From Saccharospirillum sp. MSK14-1 (GTDB lineage Bacteria > Pseudomonadota > Gammaproteobacteria > Pseudomonadales > Natronospirillaceae): a DNA stretch of 64,000 nt. Below the pieces are notes generated by a model. It was not told where the DNA came from, ran no database searches, and was given only the letters and a program-made list of their open reading frames with translations. The translations under genes and the position numbers were made by a program. Of the stretch, positions 41,716-50,776 are shown in pieces. The stretch covers positions 124,001 to 188,000 of the forward strand of contig NZ_MIES01000026.1 in the NCBI RefSeq assembly GCF_003054965.1, in the 5' to 3' direction. How positions within the stretch are numbered: position 1 is the first letter of the stretch; each line of letters opens with the position of its first letter.

Positions 41716-42216
41716 CTAAGCGATGCCCCGTCCAATGGCATCAAGACAGGCGGCCAATACCGCTTCTGCGGGGCGATCTATGTCTATTCGAAACGCTTCA
41801 CCCAAGCCCGGGCGCTCGAGTTGCGCAAACTGACTTTCCAGCATGTCACGGCCACTGAAATAATGATCGCGCCGCTGTGACAATCGGGCCCAGATAGTGT
41901 CGATTTCCCCATCGAGGTGTACAAACACCAAAGCCGGATCGGCACGACGCAGCTCATCACGGTAACGTTGGCGCAATGCCGAACACGCCAATACCAACGG
42001 CGCGCGCGTGCGAAGCAATTGCGCCAGACTCGCCAACCAGTCGGCCCGATCAGCGTCGGTCAGCGGTACGCCACTGGCCATCTTGCTGACATTGGCGTCG
42101 CTGTGAAAATCGTCAGCGTCGAAAAAAGGCAGGCCCAGTTTCTGCGCCAACTGCTGACCGATCAGACTTTTACCGCAGCCGGAAACACCCATCACGATAA
42201 TGCTGTGATCGTTCAT
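41716..42216 (-). CDS. gntK: Gluconokinase
   Basis: 166 residues, typical for bacterial GntK. It phosphorylates gluconate to 6-phosphogluconate, feeding the Entner-Doudoroff or pentose phosphate pathway. P-loop GVSGCGKSLIG, then LPFFDADDFHSDANVSKM for gluconate binding, APLVLACSALRQRYRDELR and RLSQRRDHYFSGRDMLESQF. It directly abuts the TRAP large-permease gene (no gap between its start and that stop), so uptake and phosphorylation are co-expressed. The C-terminus (ERPGLGEAFRIDIDRPAE) carries the usual final substrate segment. Confidence 0.96.
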   Translation of the reverse strand: MNDHSIIVMGVSGCGKSLIGQQLAQKLGLPFFDADDFHSDANVSKMASGVPLTDADRADWLASLAQLLRTRAPLVLACSALRQRYRDELRRADPALVFVHLDGEIDTIWARLSQRRDHYFSGRDMLESQFAQLERPGLGEAFRIDIDRPAEAVLAACLDAIGRGIA

Positions 42217-43539
42217 TTATTGCCACCACAAGGCTAACTGCGGAAAGGCAACCAGCAATGCCAACGCCACAATCTGCAGACCAATAAAGGGCAACAAGGA
42301 GCGGAATATCTCACCCAGCGAAATGTCTTTTGGTGCGACGGTTTTCAGGTAAAACGCAGCAGGTCCAAACGGCGGCGACAGAAAGGACACCTGCATGTTC
42401 ATGCAGAACAACACACCAAACCAAATCGGGCTGTAACCGAGCTCGGTAATAATGGGCACGAAAATCGGCATGGTCAGCAGAGCGACGCCCACCCAATCGA
42501 GAAACATGCCCAGCACCAGCAGGATCGCCATCATAAAGAGAATCGTTGCCAGGCCATTACCACCGCTGACCGCCAGCACCGTTTCGCGCACGAACTCGAT
42601 ACCGCCCATCAGGTTGTAAACACCGACCAGTGCGGTGGCGCCAATGCCGATCCAGATGATCATGCCGCAGGTGCGTAAGGTGGTGATGGTGGCTGAGCGG
42701 ATCATTTGATAACTCAGTTCACCACGCACCCAGGTGCTCAGCGCAATACCAATCACCCCCAGCGCCGAGGCTTCGGTGACCGACGCCACGCCGGTGTAAA
42801 TTGAGCCCAACACAACCGCAACCGACAACAATGGAAACAGCAATGCCTTGAAGAAATTGGGTGCCGGCCCGGCGTCTGCCTCAGCCTCTTTATCGGACGG
42901 CAGCGGCGCCAGCGATGGATTTAAATAAGCCCGAATCAACACATAGCCGACGTACAGCAAGGCCAACAGCAACGCCGGGAGAAAAGCGCCTTTAAACAGA
43001 TCGCCGATGGAAACGTTGGCCGTTAAACCATAAATAATCAGCACGATGCTCGGCGGCAACATGGTGCCCAGGGCGCCGCCTGCGCAGGTGGTGCCAATGG
43101 CTAAACGACGGTCGTAACCCAGGCGCAGCATCTGCGGCAGCGCCAGCAAACCGAGCAAAACGGTTTCACCGCCGATCACGCCGGACATGGACGCCAGTAT
43201 CACCGCCACAACCAAGGTCTGAACCGCCACACCGCCGCGAATTTTGCGGCCGAGTCGGTTCATGGCATCGAACAGATCGCGAGCGATACCCGAGTGGTCG
43301 AGCAGTGCGGCCATCAACACAAACATCGGCACCGCTAGAAAAACGTAGCTGCCGATAAAGCTGAACATGCGGCTGCTGACGATGCCCAACGCCGGCGGAC
43401 CAAACCACCCCAGCGCAAAAATCAACGCCACAAAACCGGTGACAAAGGCCAACTGCATGCCGGTCAGCAACAGAGCAATCATCAAGACAAGCATCAGCAA
43501 GCTGCCATAGCCGATGCCGATATCGGAAAGTTCAAACAT
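42217..43539 (-). CDS. dctM: TRAP transporter large permease (DctM)
   Basis: 440 residues from the ATG at 43539, which has GGAGG about 9 bases upstream and overlaps the dctQ stop by one base. About twelve hydrophobic segments are present. Family marks: MFVLMAALLDHSGIARDLFD, GGETVLLGLLALPQMLRLGY, GTMLPPSIVLIIYGL and DWVGVALLTMPIFVPII. It forms the Na+-coupled channel part with DctQ and takes substrate from the periplasmic receptor. With gntK and gntR next to it, the likely substrate is gluconate or a similar sugar acid (inference). Confidence 0.95.
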   Translation of the reverse strand: MFELSDIGIGYGSLLMLVLMIALLLTGMQLAFVTGFVALIFALGWFGPPALGIVSSRMFSFIGSYVFLAVPMFVLMAALLDHSGIARDLFDAMNRLGRKIRGGVAVQTLVVAVILASMSGVIGGETVLLGLLALPQMLRLGYDRRLAIGTTCAGGALGTMLPPSIVLIIYGLTANVSIGDLFKGAFLPALLLALLYVGYVLIRAYLNPSLAPLPSDKEAEADAGPAPNFFKALLFPLLSVAVVLGSIYTGVASVTEASALGVIGIALSTWVRGELSYQMIRSATITTLRTCGMIIWIGIGATALVGVYNLMGGIEFVRETVLAVSGGNGLATILFMMAILLVLGMFLDWVGVALLTMPIFVPIITELGYSPIWFGVLFCMNMQVSFLSPPFGPAAFYLKTVAPKDISLGEIFRSLLPFIGLQIVALALLVAFPQLALWWQ

Positions 43540-44099
43540 CAGTCTTTCCTCCGCCACTGGCGCAAATCGCGCAGCAGATGCAACAGGTATTGCAGCGTCA
43601 GCACGATGATGGCGAGCAACACCATCACTTTGAGTAACGCGGGAAACGGCGGGTTCCAGGCTGAGCCAGAAGTTTCAAGTCGAAACGCGCCCCAGGGTGT
43701 AAACACCGCTTTCTTCGCCATGATCGAAGAGGCATAGAGCATCATGGCACAGAAACCCAGACCAACGAGGTGATGCACTATGCGCAGCGCACGCTGACCG
43801 CGTTCAGACACATGGTCGTAGATCAATACAACGCGCACGTGCTTGTCGGTGGCAAAAGCGTATAGCCCACCAAAAATAAACAAGGCAGCACCGAGAAAGG
43901 TCGCTGTTTCGTGCACCCAGAAAGTCGGGGCATTAAACACATAGCGTCGCACGACTTCGTAACAACCGATGAGGGCGACGAGAGCGAAGATTAGGCTCAG
44001 TTTTTTACCCAGCCAGATAATGCCGCGGTCCAGCCAGGACGACGCCAGATTGGCATCGTCTTCAGTTGGCACTGCCGCAGCCAAAGGTTCGGTCTTCAT
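43539..44099 (-). CDS. dctQ: TRAP transporter small permease (DctQ)
   Basis: 186 residues with four hydrophobic helices (about 38-55, 73-92, 116-135 and 155-172). The DctQ pattern is visible in CYEVVRRYVFNAPTFWVHET and GGLYAFATDKHVRVVLIYDH. The N-terminus is longer than usual, with a polar 25-residue lead (KTEPLAAAVPTEDDAN). It pairs with DctM, translated from an overlapping start. It lies 46 bases after the receptor gene. Confidence 0.93.
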   Translation of the reverse strand: MKTEPLAAAVPTEDDANLASSWLDRGIIWLGKKLSLIFALVALIGCYEVVRRYVFNAPTFWVHETATFLGAALFIFGGLYAFATDKHVRVVLIYDHVSERGQRALRIVHHLVGLGFCAMMLYASSIMAKKAVFTPWGAFRLETSGSAWNPPFPALLKVMVLLAIIVLTLQYLLHLLRDLRQWRRKD

Positions 44100-44145
44100 G
44101 CAAAGGCTCCGGCCCCGGCGGAAACCGAGGCACCAAAATGACCGC

Positions 44146-45159
44146 TTAGAGCAGGCCCTGAGATTCCAGGAAGGCGGTTACCGAGTCGTAAACGCGACGT
44201 GCGTTGGGCGATTCTTCGGCGTATTCCTCCCATTGAGTCCGGGCGATGGCGCGAAATTCCATGCGTTCTTCGGCGGACCAATCGTGGATGGTAATGTCGG
44301 GATTTTCACGCGCTTCTTTGACCGCATCCACATCGGCCATCGCCAATTGCGTGCTGATGTCGTTCGCAAAATCGCGTACTGACACGGTGAAAATCGCCTG
44401 AATGTCTTCCGGCAGTTCGTTCCACTCATCCAGATTCATCGCCACTTCTAACAACGGCAGCGAGTGGAAGCCCGGGTAAACCGGATGCGGCGCGATGTCA
44501 TGCAAACCTTGAGCGTGATTGGTGGAAAACACCGTATAGTCAGCGGCATCGATCACGCCTTTGCTCAACGCGGTATACACTTCTGAGCCCGGCAGGTTCA
44601 CCGGCGCCGCCCCTGCGGCCGCAAAGACCGACTGCACAAGACCTTCAGGCGCGCGCAGCTTCAACCCTTGCAGGTCTTCAACACCATCCAGCGGCACTTT
44701 GGAGACAAACGCTTCCAGGCCGGTCGCGCCACCCCCTACGAACTTAACGCCATAAGGCTCGTAAAGTTCGTTCATCAACTCATAGCCACCACCGTAGTAG
44801 ATGTAGTCAATCAGTTGATCGGGGTTGGACCAGGCACCGACGGTGTTACCGATCAAACCAAAAGCCGGGTCTTTGCCCGAGAAATAGCCCGTCACCGAGA
44901 TGTGGCCATCGAGAATGCCGGATTCGATGGCATCGAGCGTTTCGGTGTGGCTCACCACCGAATTGACCGGCAGGATTTCGATATCGACACGGCCACCGGA
45001 CATGGCTTCAACGCGCTCAGCCCATTCCTGTTTGATCTCGAAATTGCGTACCCCGGACGGGTCGGACGATTGAAACTGAAAACGGTAATCTGCGGCGATT
45101 GTCTGGCTGCCGATGGCGACCAACGCCAATCCGGCCGCCCACTTGAGAGAAGCGTGCAT
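44146..45159 (-). CDS. dctP: TRAP transporter periplasmic receptor (DctP/SiaP type)
   Basis: 337 residues with a signal peptide (MHASLKWAAGLALVAIGSQT, cleavage after IAA near residue 23). The mature protein has the receptor folds: FEIKQEWAERVEAMSGGRV, VGGGATGLEAFVSKVPLD, and DLQGLKLRAPEGLVQSVFAA with the conserved Arg that binds the substrate carboxylate. SD CAGGAG lies 8 bases upstream. The promoter region just upstream has two GntR-type operators, so this is the first gene of the regulated unit dctP-dctQ-dctM-gntK-gntR. Confidence 0.94.
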   Translation of the reverse strand: MHASLKWAAGLALVAIGSQTIAADYRFQFQSSDPSGVRNFEIKQEWAERVEAMSGGRVDIEILPVNSVVSHTETLDAIESGILDGHISVTGYFSGKDPAFGLIGNTVGAWSNPDQLIDYIYYGGGYELMNELYEPYGVKFVGGGATGLEAFVSKVPLDGVEDLQGLKLRAPEGLVQSVFAAAGAAPVNLPGSEVYTALSKGVIDAADYTVFSTNHAQGLHDIAPHPVYPGFHSLPLLEVAMNLDEWNELPEDIQAIFTVSVRDFANDISTQLAMADVDAVKEARENPDITIHDWSAEERMEFRAIARTQWEEYAEESPNARRVYDSVTAFLESQGLL

Positions 45160-45196
45160 GGTAGTCTCCTGCTGTATATTTTGTTTTTGTTGACCT

Positions 45197-45210
45197 TGTT
45201 ACCGGTAACA
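45197..45210. promoter_or_regulatory. GntR operator 1
   Basis: TGTTACCGGTAACA, a perfect palindrome that matches the E. coli GntR/IdnR operator core. Located 38 bases before the dctP start. Confidence 0.85.
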
Positions 45211-45220
45211 TAAAACATAA

Positions 45221-45234
45221 TGTTACCGGTAACT
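45221..45234. promoter_or_regulatory. GntR operator 2
   Basis: TGTTACCGGTAACT, one mismatch from perfect symmetry. Its centre is 24 bases from operator 1, so two repressor dimers would sit about two helical turns apart. Confidence 0.8.
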
Positions 45235-45293
45235 CGGCGCACTTTAATGCAGCGATTCCTGCTTGGCAAGCAACGAATTGAAACCGTGAAAAA

Positions 45294-46289
45294 CTATTCG
45301 AAGGGGTAACGGAAACCCCAGTCGGCACGCATCGAGTCCATCAACTGCATCATCGACAACGTCTCAGCCAGCGGAATCACAGGGCTTTCCAGCTCACCGG
45401 CAGCCAGACAACGCGCCACTTCTTCAACCTGATAAACAAAGCCATTGTCATGCCGCTGCAGTTCATAGGTGTCGCTGGCGAGCACCTCATTTCCCCCGTC
45501 ATGACGGTGATGAACGTAGCGATTGCCTTGCTGAAATTCGGGAAATTCGACATAACCCTGGCTGCCATAAATCAGCGCTTCCGGCTTCATTTTCAGGCTG
45601 CAGCTGGTGCTGATATTCACCATCACACCGGACGGATAACGCAGCAGATAATTGGCCCATTCATCAACGCCCGTGGCGCCAAACTCCGCCATCGATTGAA
45701 CGTCGACAGGCCGTTCACCGAGCAGAAAGTTCGCGAAAGTCAGCGGGTAAATACCCATGTCCAGCGTCACACCACCGGCCAGATTCGGGTCTTTCAATCG
45801 CGTCTCATAATGTGGCGGTACAAAGGCACCAAAGTTGATGTTCAGTTGGCGAAGGTCACCGACTAAACCGCTGTCGAGTTGCTCTTTTAGCTGCGCCTGA
45901 GCCGGCAAAAACCGCGTCCAAATGGCCTCCATCAGAAACACACCCTGTTCACGCGCCAGGTCGATCAATTGCTGCGCCTGAGCAGCATTCACGGTAAAGG
46001 GTTTTTCCAACAAGACCGACTTGCCATGTTGCAGTGCCAGTCGAGCGTTATCGAAATGGAAGTTATGGGTGGTGGCGACATAGACCACATCGATATCGCT
46101 GCGTTTGAGCAAGGTGTCATAATCGCTGCCATCGATGCCAAATTCCGCCGCGAATTCGGTGGCTTTCGCAGGCGTCCGAGAAGCGACGGCCAGCAATTCA
46201 CTGCCATCGTGTTGCTGCACCGCAGACGCCAGTTTGTGGGCAATGATACCGGCACCGAGAATGCCCCAGCGAATAACCTCTGTACTCAT
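45294..46289 (-). CDS. Gfo/Idh/MocA-family oxidoreductase
   Basis: 331 residues from the ATG at 46289, with AAGGAG 7 bases before it; an upstream in-frame start at 46307 is less likely. The Rossmann domain starts IRWGILGAGIIAHKLASAVQ, the NAD(P) pyrophosphate loop, followed by the family motif KSVLLEKPFTVNAAQAQQLI. The C-terminal domain contains GGVTLDMGIYPLTFANFLLG, the usual substrate face. The branch resembles dihydrodiol dehydrogenase-like and sugar-oxidising members. It lies upstream of the gluconate TRAP genes in the same direction but on the far side of the operators, so it may supply sugar acids or be independent; substrate unknown. Confidence 0.9.
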   Translation of the reverse strand: MSTEVIRWGILGAGIIAHKLASAVQQHDGSELLAVASRTPAKATEFAAEFGIDGSDYDTLLKRSDIDVVYVATTHNFHFDNARLALQHGKSVLLEKPFTVNAAQAQQLIDLAREQGVFLMEAIWTRFLPAQAQLKEQLDSGLVGDLRQLNINFGAFVPPHYETRLKDPNLAGGVTLDMGIYPLTFANFLLGERPVDVQSMAEFGATGVDEWANYLLRYPSGVMVNISTSCSLKMKPEALIYGSQGYVEFPEFQQGNRYVHHRHDGGNEVLASDTYELQRHDNGFVYQVEEVARCLAAGELESPVIPLAETLSMMQLMDSMRADWGFRYPFE

Positions 46290-46463
46290 TATTGTTCTCC
46301 TTGGCATGTCAGCCCGTCGTCAAGATGGCGCAAAATGTGACCTCTGACTGGCCGAGGCTGATTGCAATGTGTCAGGCTAGCCCCATTGACCTAAAACCAT
46401 TTTACCGACCGCTGCTGTGCTGCAGCGTCTCGAATGACCCACAAAAGGACAGGTGAACCACCC

Positions 46464-46730
46464 ATGTCTCCGCTGAAACGCTTACTCGCCGCCATTATCG
46501 GTCTGGCCGTTATGGTCTTTCTGTTTTGGATTGGCTTATTTGTTTTTATGGCCGCTCTGGCCATAGGCATTGGCCTGGCGGCAATCAATGCCATTAAATT
46601 GAAACTGACGGGTCGCCCGCTATTTGCCAGCCGCTTCCGTCGTTTTTACGAACAACAGCAGCGCCGGCAATCATCACAAAAGGGCAATGTTATCGAAGGT
46701 GAAGTGGTCAATCACAACGACGATCGCTAA
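46464..46730 (+). CDS. Small hypothetical membrane protein
   Basis: 88 residues from the ATG at 46464, chosen for the AGGTGA about 7 bases upstream (an in-frame ATG at 46434 lacks an SD). One or two hydrophobic stretches lie at about 6-45 (LLAAIIGLAVMVFLFWIGLF), followed by a basic, Gln-rich cytosolic part (RFRRFYEQQQRRQ) and an acidic end with VIEGEVVNHND, a sequence that recurs at the C-terminus of many small uncharacterised proteobacterial proteins. It is convergent with tatC (4-base gap). No function can be given. Confidence 0.7.
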   Translation: MSPLKRLLAAIIGLAVMVFLFWIGLFVFMAALAIGIGLAAINAIKLKLTGRPLFASRFRRFYEQQQRRQSSQKGNVIEGEVVNHNDDR

Positions 46731-46734
46731 GCGG

Positions 46735-47496
46735 TTAACTCTCCGCGCTGATGTCTTCTGCCGATTTCTTCGGAATAAAGCGGCTGAACAATAAACCCAG
46801 CTCAAACAACAACCACATCGGCACCGCCAGAATTGACTGTGAAACCACATCTGGCGGTGTCACCAGCATGCCCACCACGAAGCAACTGACAAAAACGTAC
46901 GGACGCTTCTTACCCAACGATTCAACCGACGCAATGCCCGCCCGGACCACCAAAAAGGTAGCGATGGGAATTTCAAACGCCACGCCAAACGCAAAAAACA
47001 GCTTCAGACAAAAATCCAGGACATTGCCGATATCCGGCATCAGGTTGATGTCTTGCGGGCCTACCGACGTAAAAAATCCAAACACCAGCGGCAACACCAC
47101 AAAATAAACAAAGGCCACGCCGGCATAAAACAAAAAGACGCTGGAGATAAACAGCGGCACGGCCACCATGCGTTCGTGCTTATATAAAGCCGGTGCGATA
47201 AAACCCCAGATCTGATGCAACAAATACGGTACAGAGATAAAGATGGCCAATACAATGGTCAGTTTCAGTGGTACGAAGAAGGGTGAGGCAACACCCGTCG
47301 CGATCAGCTGACCACCTTCGGGCAGCAATATCTGCAACGGCCGGGCAAGGATCATATAAAGATCGCCGGCCAGAAAATACAGACCCAGAAACACGACAAA
47401 CACCACCAGCAGCGAACGAATCATCCGGTCGCGCAATTCCTTCAGGTGCGCCACCAGCGGCATGGAAGAATCTTCAGGGTTTTCCGTCGTCATCAT
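46735..47496 (-). CDS. tatC: Sec-independent protein translocase TatC
   Basis: 253 residues from the start at 47496 (MMTTENPEDSSM); the longer open frame to 47577 lies within tatB and lacks resemblance. Six membrane helices. Marks: MPLVAHLKELRDRMIRSLLV, where the Glu and Arg of HLxELR bind the twin-Arg signal, PLKLTIVLAIFISVPYLLHQ, WGFIAPALYKHERM, and GVAFEIPIATFLVVRAGIAS in the C-terminal half. TatC recognises folded proteins bearing twin-Arg signals. It overlaps tatB by 23 bases. Confidence 0.96.
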   Translation of the reverse strand: MMTTENPEDSSMPLVAHLKELRDRMIRSLLVVFVVFLGLYFLAGDLYMILARPLQILLPEGGQLIATGVASPFFVPLKLTIVLAIFISVPYLLHQIWGFIAPALYKHERMVAVPLFISSVFLFYAGVAFVYFVVLPLVFGFFTSVGPQDINLMPDIGNVLDFCLKLFFAFGVAFEIPIATFLVVRAGIASVESLGKKRPYVFVSCFVVGMLVTPPDVVSQSILAVPMWLLFELGLLFSRFIPKKSAEDISAES

Positions 47497-47800
47497 TACT
47501 GCCTGAGGGTGTCGACGACGGCTGCGATTGAGCCGTCGAGGTGGATGAGGGCTGACCGGTGTCGGCCGGCTCATCATTATTACGGAATGTCTGACCGCGT
47601 GTTTCGGCCATGATCTTCCGGTTCAATTCATCCAGCTTCACTTCCTGTTCCAGCTGGGTCTGCATGGAGCGCATAAACCGGCGCAGATTGCCGACCTGTC
47701 GACCGACCGTACGAGCCACACCCGGCAATCGCTCAGGACCAATGACCACCAAGCCAATCACGGCAATCAACAGCAGCTCGCTAAAACCCATGTCGAACAT
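47474..47800 (-). CDS. tatB: Sec-independent translocase subunit TatB
   Basis: 108 residues. One N-terminal membrane helix with FDMGFSELLLIAVIGLVVIG then PERLPGVARTVGRQVGNLRR, an amphipathic helix, and a charged helix (MQTQLEQEVKLDELNRKIM). The C-terminal 35 residues are a Ser/Gln/Pro-rich disordered tail. The Glu near position 8 (SELL) and Pro-Glu after the helix separate TatB from TatA. It lies 12 bases after tatA. Confidence 0.95.
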   Translation of the reverse strand: MFDMGFSELLLIAVIGLVVIGPERLPGVARTVGRQVGNLRRFMRSMQTQLEQEVKLDELNRKIMAETRGQTFRNNDEPADTGQPSSTSTAQSQPSSTPSGSNDDDGKP

Positions 47801-47812
47801 CGGTGAAGCCTC

Positions 47813-48070
47813 TTAGCGGGTTTTATCGCTTTCCTGCTTAGCTTCAGAAGCCGCCGTTTCCGAGAACTGTGCGTCCTTGGATTGCTCTTCCAGCCCTTTG
47901 GTTTCGTCGGCCTTTTCGGCTTTTTCTTCTTCGTTCATCGCCGATTTAAACGACTTAATCGCACCGCCAACATCGCCACCTAAGCCTTTCAGTCGCTTGG
48001 TGCCGAAAATCAGCACGACGATGGCCAATACGATCAGCAATTGCCAAATGGAAATTCCACCTAAACCCAT
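47813..48070 (-). CDS. tatA: Sec-independent translocase subunit TatA
   Basis: 85 residues from the ATG at 48070, which has GAGG close upstream (a GTG at 48082 is the alternative). The single membrane helix is [20 protein letters not shown], with the conserved [20 protein letters not shown] hinge and amphipathic helix. The Glu/Lys-rich tail ([14 protein letters not shown]) is normal for TatA. TatA oligomers form the pore or thin the membrane. Confidence 0.95.
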   Translation of the reverse strand: MGLGGISIWQLLIVLAIVVLIFGTKRLKGLGGDVGGAIKSFKSAMNEEEKAEKADETKGLEEQSKDAQFSETAASEAKQESDKTR

Positions 48071-48136
48071 CTTCCACCTCACTCGGTATTAAAGCGCTTT
48101 GGCACGGCAGCCAAAGTGCGGGATTCGTGCGCGCCC

Positions 48137-48466
48137 TCAGTTGGAACGGGCGGCTTTTTCATCGTGTCCGGACAGGCCGAACCGTCGCTGTAATTCTTCC
48201 AGTACCGCTTCCGGGCCTAAGCCCAGATCTGCCAGCATTACCAGGCTGTGAAACCAAAGATCGGCTGTTTCGCTGATCAGTCGATCCGCCGGATCGGTAC
48301 CTGCTTTAACGTTCTTAGCGGCAAGAATAGTTTCAACCGCTTCCTCGCCCACTTTCTCAAGGATCTTATCCAGACCTTTAGCGTATAACGAAGCCACGTA
48401 GGAATCATCCGCCGCGGCACCTTTACGTGCTTCCAGCGTCGCCGCCAATTGTTGCAAAACATCCAT
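48137..48466 (-). CDS. hisE: Phosphoribosyl-ATP pyrophosphatase (HisE)
   Basis: 109 residues, the single-function form. It catalyses the second step of histidine synthesis, hydrolysing PR-ATP to PR-AMP. The MazG-like helical pattern is [18 protein letters not shown] then [20 protein letters not shown], with the EExxE and ExxD metal motifs intact. In Pseudomonas the stand-alone hisE and hisI lie just before tatA; here hisE is present but hisI is not next to it. It follows ubiB by 34 bases and precedes tatA by 66. Confidence 0.95.
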   Translation of the reverse strand: MDVLQQLAATLEARKGAAADDSYVASLYAKGLDKILEKVGEEAVETILAAKNVKAGTDPADRLISETADLWFHSLVMLADLGLGPEAVLEELQRRFGLSGHDEKAARSN

Positions 48467-48500
48467 TATATGACACCGCCGTTAACGAATTATGTCGGTC

Positions 48501-50126
48501 CTAAGGCCACAGCAGCAAGAGAGCGCCGACACCCAACCCGGCCCACTGCCCCGGCGACAAGCTAAGCAGCCAGGCACCTGGATCACCGGTCCAGAACACA
48601 AAGAGTAACAAAACCGTCGCCAGCAGTCGGCGCGTCAATTTGCGATTGGCGCGCTGCTGGCTGACCTGAATATCGGCCAGACGCTGCTGCAAACGCTGCT
48701 CAACCTGGCCGACTTGCCGCAAGTTAAGCAAGGTATCGTGTACCAGGTCCGGCATTTGTGGCGCCTTAGCCAGCCAGCCCGGGCCATGTTGCTGAATGGC
48801 TTTGAGCAACCGCTTGGGTCCGACCTGCTCACGCATCCAGCGTTCCAGAAACGGCTTGGCCGTCGCCCATAAATCGAGCTGCGGATACAGCTGTCGTCCC
48901 AGACCTTCAACATTCAGCAAGGTTTTTTGCAGCAAGACCAGCTGGGGCTGAACGTGCATGTCAAAACGCTGTGCGGTCTGGAACAGACGAACCAGCAACA
49001 AGCCGAAGGAAATTTCCGCCAGTGGTTTTTCGAAGATCGGCTCACACACCGCACGAATGGCCGCTTCAAACTCGTTCACTCGAGTATTGGCGGGCACCCA
49101 GCCGGACTCAACATGCAATTCGGCAACGCGATAATAATCGCGGTTAAAAAACGCCAGCAGATTCTGAGCTAAGTAGTTCTGATCTTCGCGCGACAACGAA
49201 CCGACAATGCCACAATCGATACCAATATATTGTGGCGATTCCGGGTGTTCGCGACTGACAAAGATATTGCCCGGATGCATGTCAGCGTGGAAGAAAGAAT
49301 CGCGGAACACCTGCGTAAAGAAAATCTCCACGCCGCGTTCAGCCAGAATTTTCATGTCAACGCCAATGTCGTTGAGTTCATCCACACTGGAGACGCCAAT
49401 GCCATTGATGCGCTCCATCACCAGCACATTACGGCGGGTGTACTCCCAATGAACCCACGGAATATACAACAGCTCGGAGCTTTCAAAGTTGCGTCGAAAA
49501 GCGGCGAGGTTAGAGCCTTCACGCATCAAATCGAGTTCGTCGAGAATGGTTTTGCGGAAGTCTTCAACCACGGCCTGTGGCCGCAAGCGATGACCGTCTG
49601 GCAACATATTGACCAGCCAGGCCATCACTTCCATCAAGCGCACATCTTTGATGATGCCACTTTTAATACCGGGACGGATCACCTTAACCACAACGGAGCG
49701 ACCGTCCGGCAATATCGCACTGTGAACCTGAGCAATGGACGCAGACGCCAGCGGCTCAGCATCGAATTCCAAAAAAAGTTCATCAACGGGTTGGCCTAAC
49801 GCTTCTTCAATCAACGCACGGGCTTTTTTACTGGCAAAGGACGGCACGTTGTCTTGCAAATACGCCAGTTCGACGGCCATTTCCGGCGGCAGTAAATCGC
49901 GTCGAGTGGAGAGAATCTGGCCAAACTTAACAAACACCGGACCCAGGGTTTCCAGCGCACGGCGCAGCCGATAGCCTTCACTGCCACGTGCCGGAATGAT
50001 CCAGCGCAACGGGAAAAACCATTGTGCCACCCGAATCGGCCAGGGAATCTGCTGGTAGCGCAGCAACGTATCCAGACGATAGCGGCTCAGCACCCAGGCG
50101 ATGCGGATCAAACGAAAAATGGTCAA
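48501..50126 (-). CDS. ubiB: Ubiquinone biosynthesis protein UbiB (ABC1/ADCK kinase-like)
   Basis: 541 residues. An atypical kinase-like ATPase required for coenzyme Q assembly. The ADCK KxGQ motif is in [18 protein letters not shown]; the Ala-rich loop is [15 protein letters not shown], and [23 protein letters not shown] and [14 protein letters not shown] (catalytic loop) and [12 protein letters not shown] (metal) follow. Two C-terminal membrane helices lie at about 500-540. The start is a TTG whose last bases overlap the ubiJ stop (TTGA), so translation is probably coupled to ubiJ. Confidence 0.96.
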   Translation of the reverse strand: MTIFRLIRIAWVLSRYRLDTLLRYQQIPWPIRVAQWFFPLRWIIPARGSEGYRLRRALETLGPVFVKFGQILSTRRDLLPPEMAVELAYLQDNVPSFASKKARALIEEALGQPVDELFLEFDAEPLASASIAQVHSAILPDGRSVVVKVIRPGIKSGIIKDVRLMEVMAWLVNMLPDGHRLRPQAVVEDFRKTILDELDLMREGSNLAAFRRNFESSELLYIPWVHWEYTRRNVLVMERINGIGVSSVDELNDIGVDMKILAERGVEIFFTQVFRDSFFHADMHPGNIFVSREHPESPQYIGIDCGIVGSLSREDQNYLAQNLLAFFNRDYYRVAELHVESGWVPANTRVNEFEAAIRAVCEPIFEKPLAEISFGLLLVRLFQTAQRFDMHVQPQLVLLQKTLLNVEGLGRQLYPQLDLWATAKPFLERWMREQVGPKRLLKAIQQHGPGWLAKAPQMPDLVHDTLLNLRQVGQVEQRLQQRLADIQVSQQRANRKLTRRLLATVLLLFVFWTGDPGAWLLSLSPGQWAGLGVGALLLLWP

Positions 50127-50776
50127 GAGCGCGACGTCTCCGTGTCCAGGCGTTTGGATAACCGTTCCAGACGCGCAGCCAAACGATCTGCAGCCAAACG
50201 TGTGTTATGCACCTGTTCGCTGTGTGCTTGCCACAGTGAGTTCGGTACCAGAGCGTCACTTTCTTCACGCAGGTAATTGTTCAGTGTTCGTTCGGTCGAT
50301 TCACCCTGAACGCGCGCCCAGCCGGCGAAACTGCGTAAGCCTTCGGCCAGCCAGTGCGCCGGCAGATCGCCCAAACGATCACCCAACGCCATTTCCCAGT
50401 CGATTTCCAGCTCGGCAAGAATGGATTGCAAGGTAAAGAAGGTGCGGGTATCGCCTTGAATATCGATCTGATGAGCCATCATTGCCTGAGTGCGGTCGGT
50501 CGAACGCAATACCGCCAGCAAGTCTGTGGCACGACCACTGACGCGAGCGTTAACCAGTTCCGGCTCCGTGAACGCTACATCGATATGGGCGGTTTGGGTC
50601 TCAGTAGTGTCTTCTGCACCGTCGGCTTCAATCGACAAGGCAATCTTCAATGCTGGTTCGCGCATTTCCAACACCAGGCTTTGGCCAGCCAGATCGGCCA
50701 GACGACGTCCCGCATTCGGATCGTAGTGCAGCGCGTCGTTGATCAGTCGTTGCAGCGGCAAGGCCAGCAGGCTCAT
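50123..50776 (-). CDS. ubiJ: Ubiquinone biosynthesis accessory factor UbiJ
   Basis: 217 residues. An SCP2-like lipid-binding domain (about 1-110) holds late ubiquinone intermediates for the Ubi complex: [31 protein letters not shown] and [10 protein letters not shown]. The C-terminal half is helical ([26 protein letters not shown]-type segment, [17 protein letters not shown]). Its ATG overlaps the ubiE stop by 4 bases. Identity is supported by the ubiE-ubiJ-ubiB order. Confidence 0.92.
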   Translation of the reverse strand: MSLLALPLQRLINDALHYDPNAGRRLADLAGQSLVLEMREPALKIALSIEADGAEDTTETQTAHIDVAFTEPELVNARVSGRATDLLAVLRSTDRTQAMMAHQIDIQGDTRTFFTLQSILAELEIDWEMALGDRLGDLPAHWLAEGLRSFAGWARVQGESTERTLNNYLREESDALVPNSLWQAHSEQVHNTRLAADRLAARLERLSKRLDTETSRS

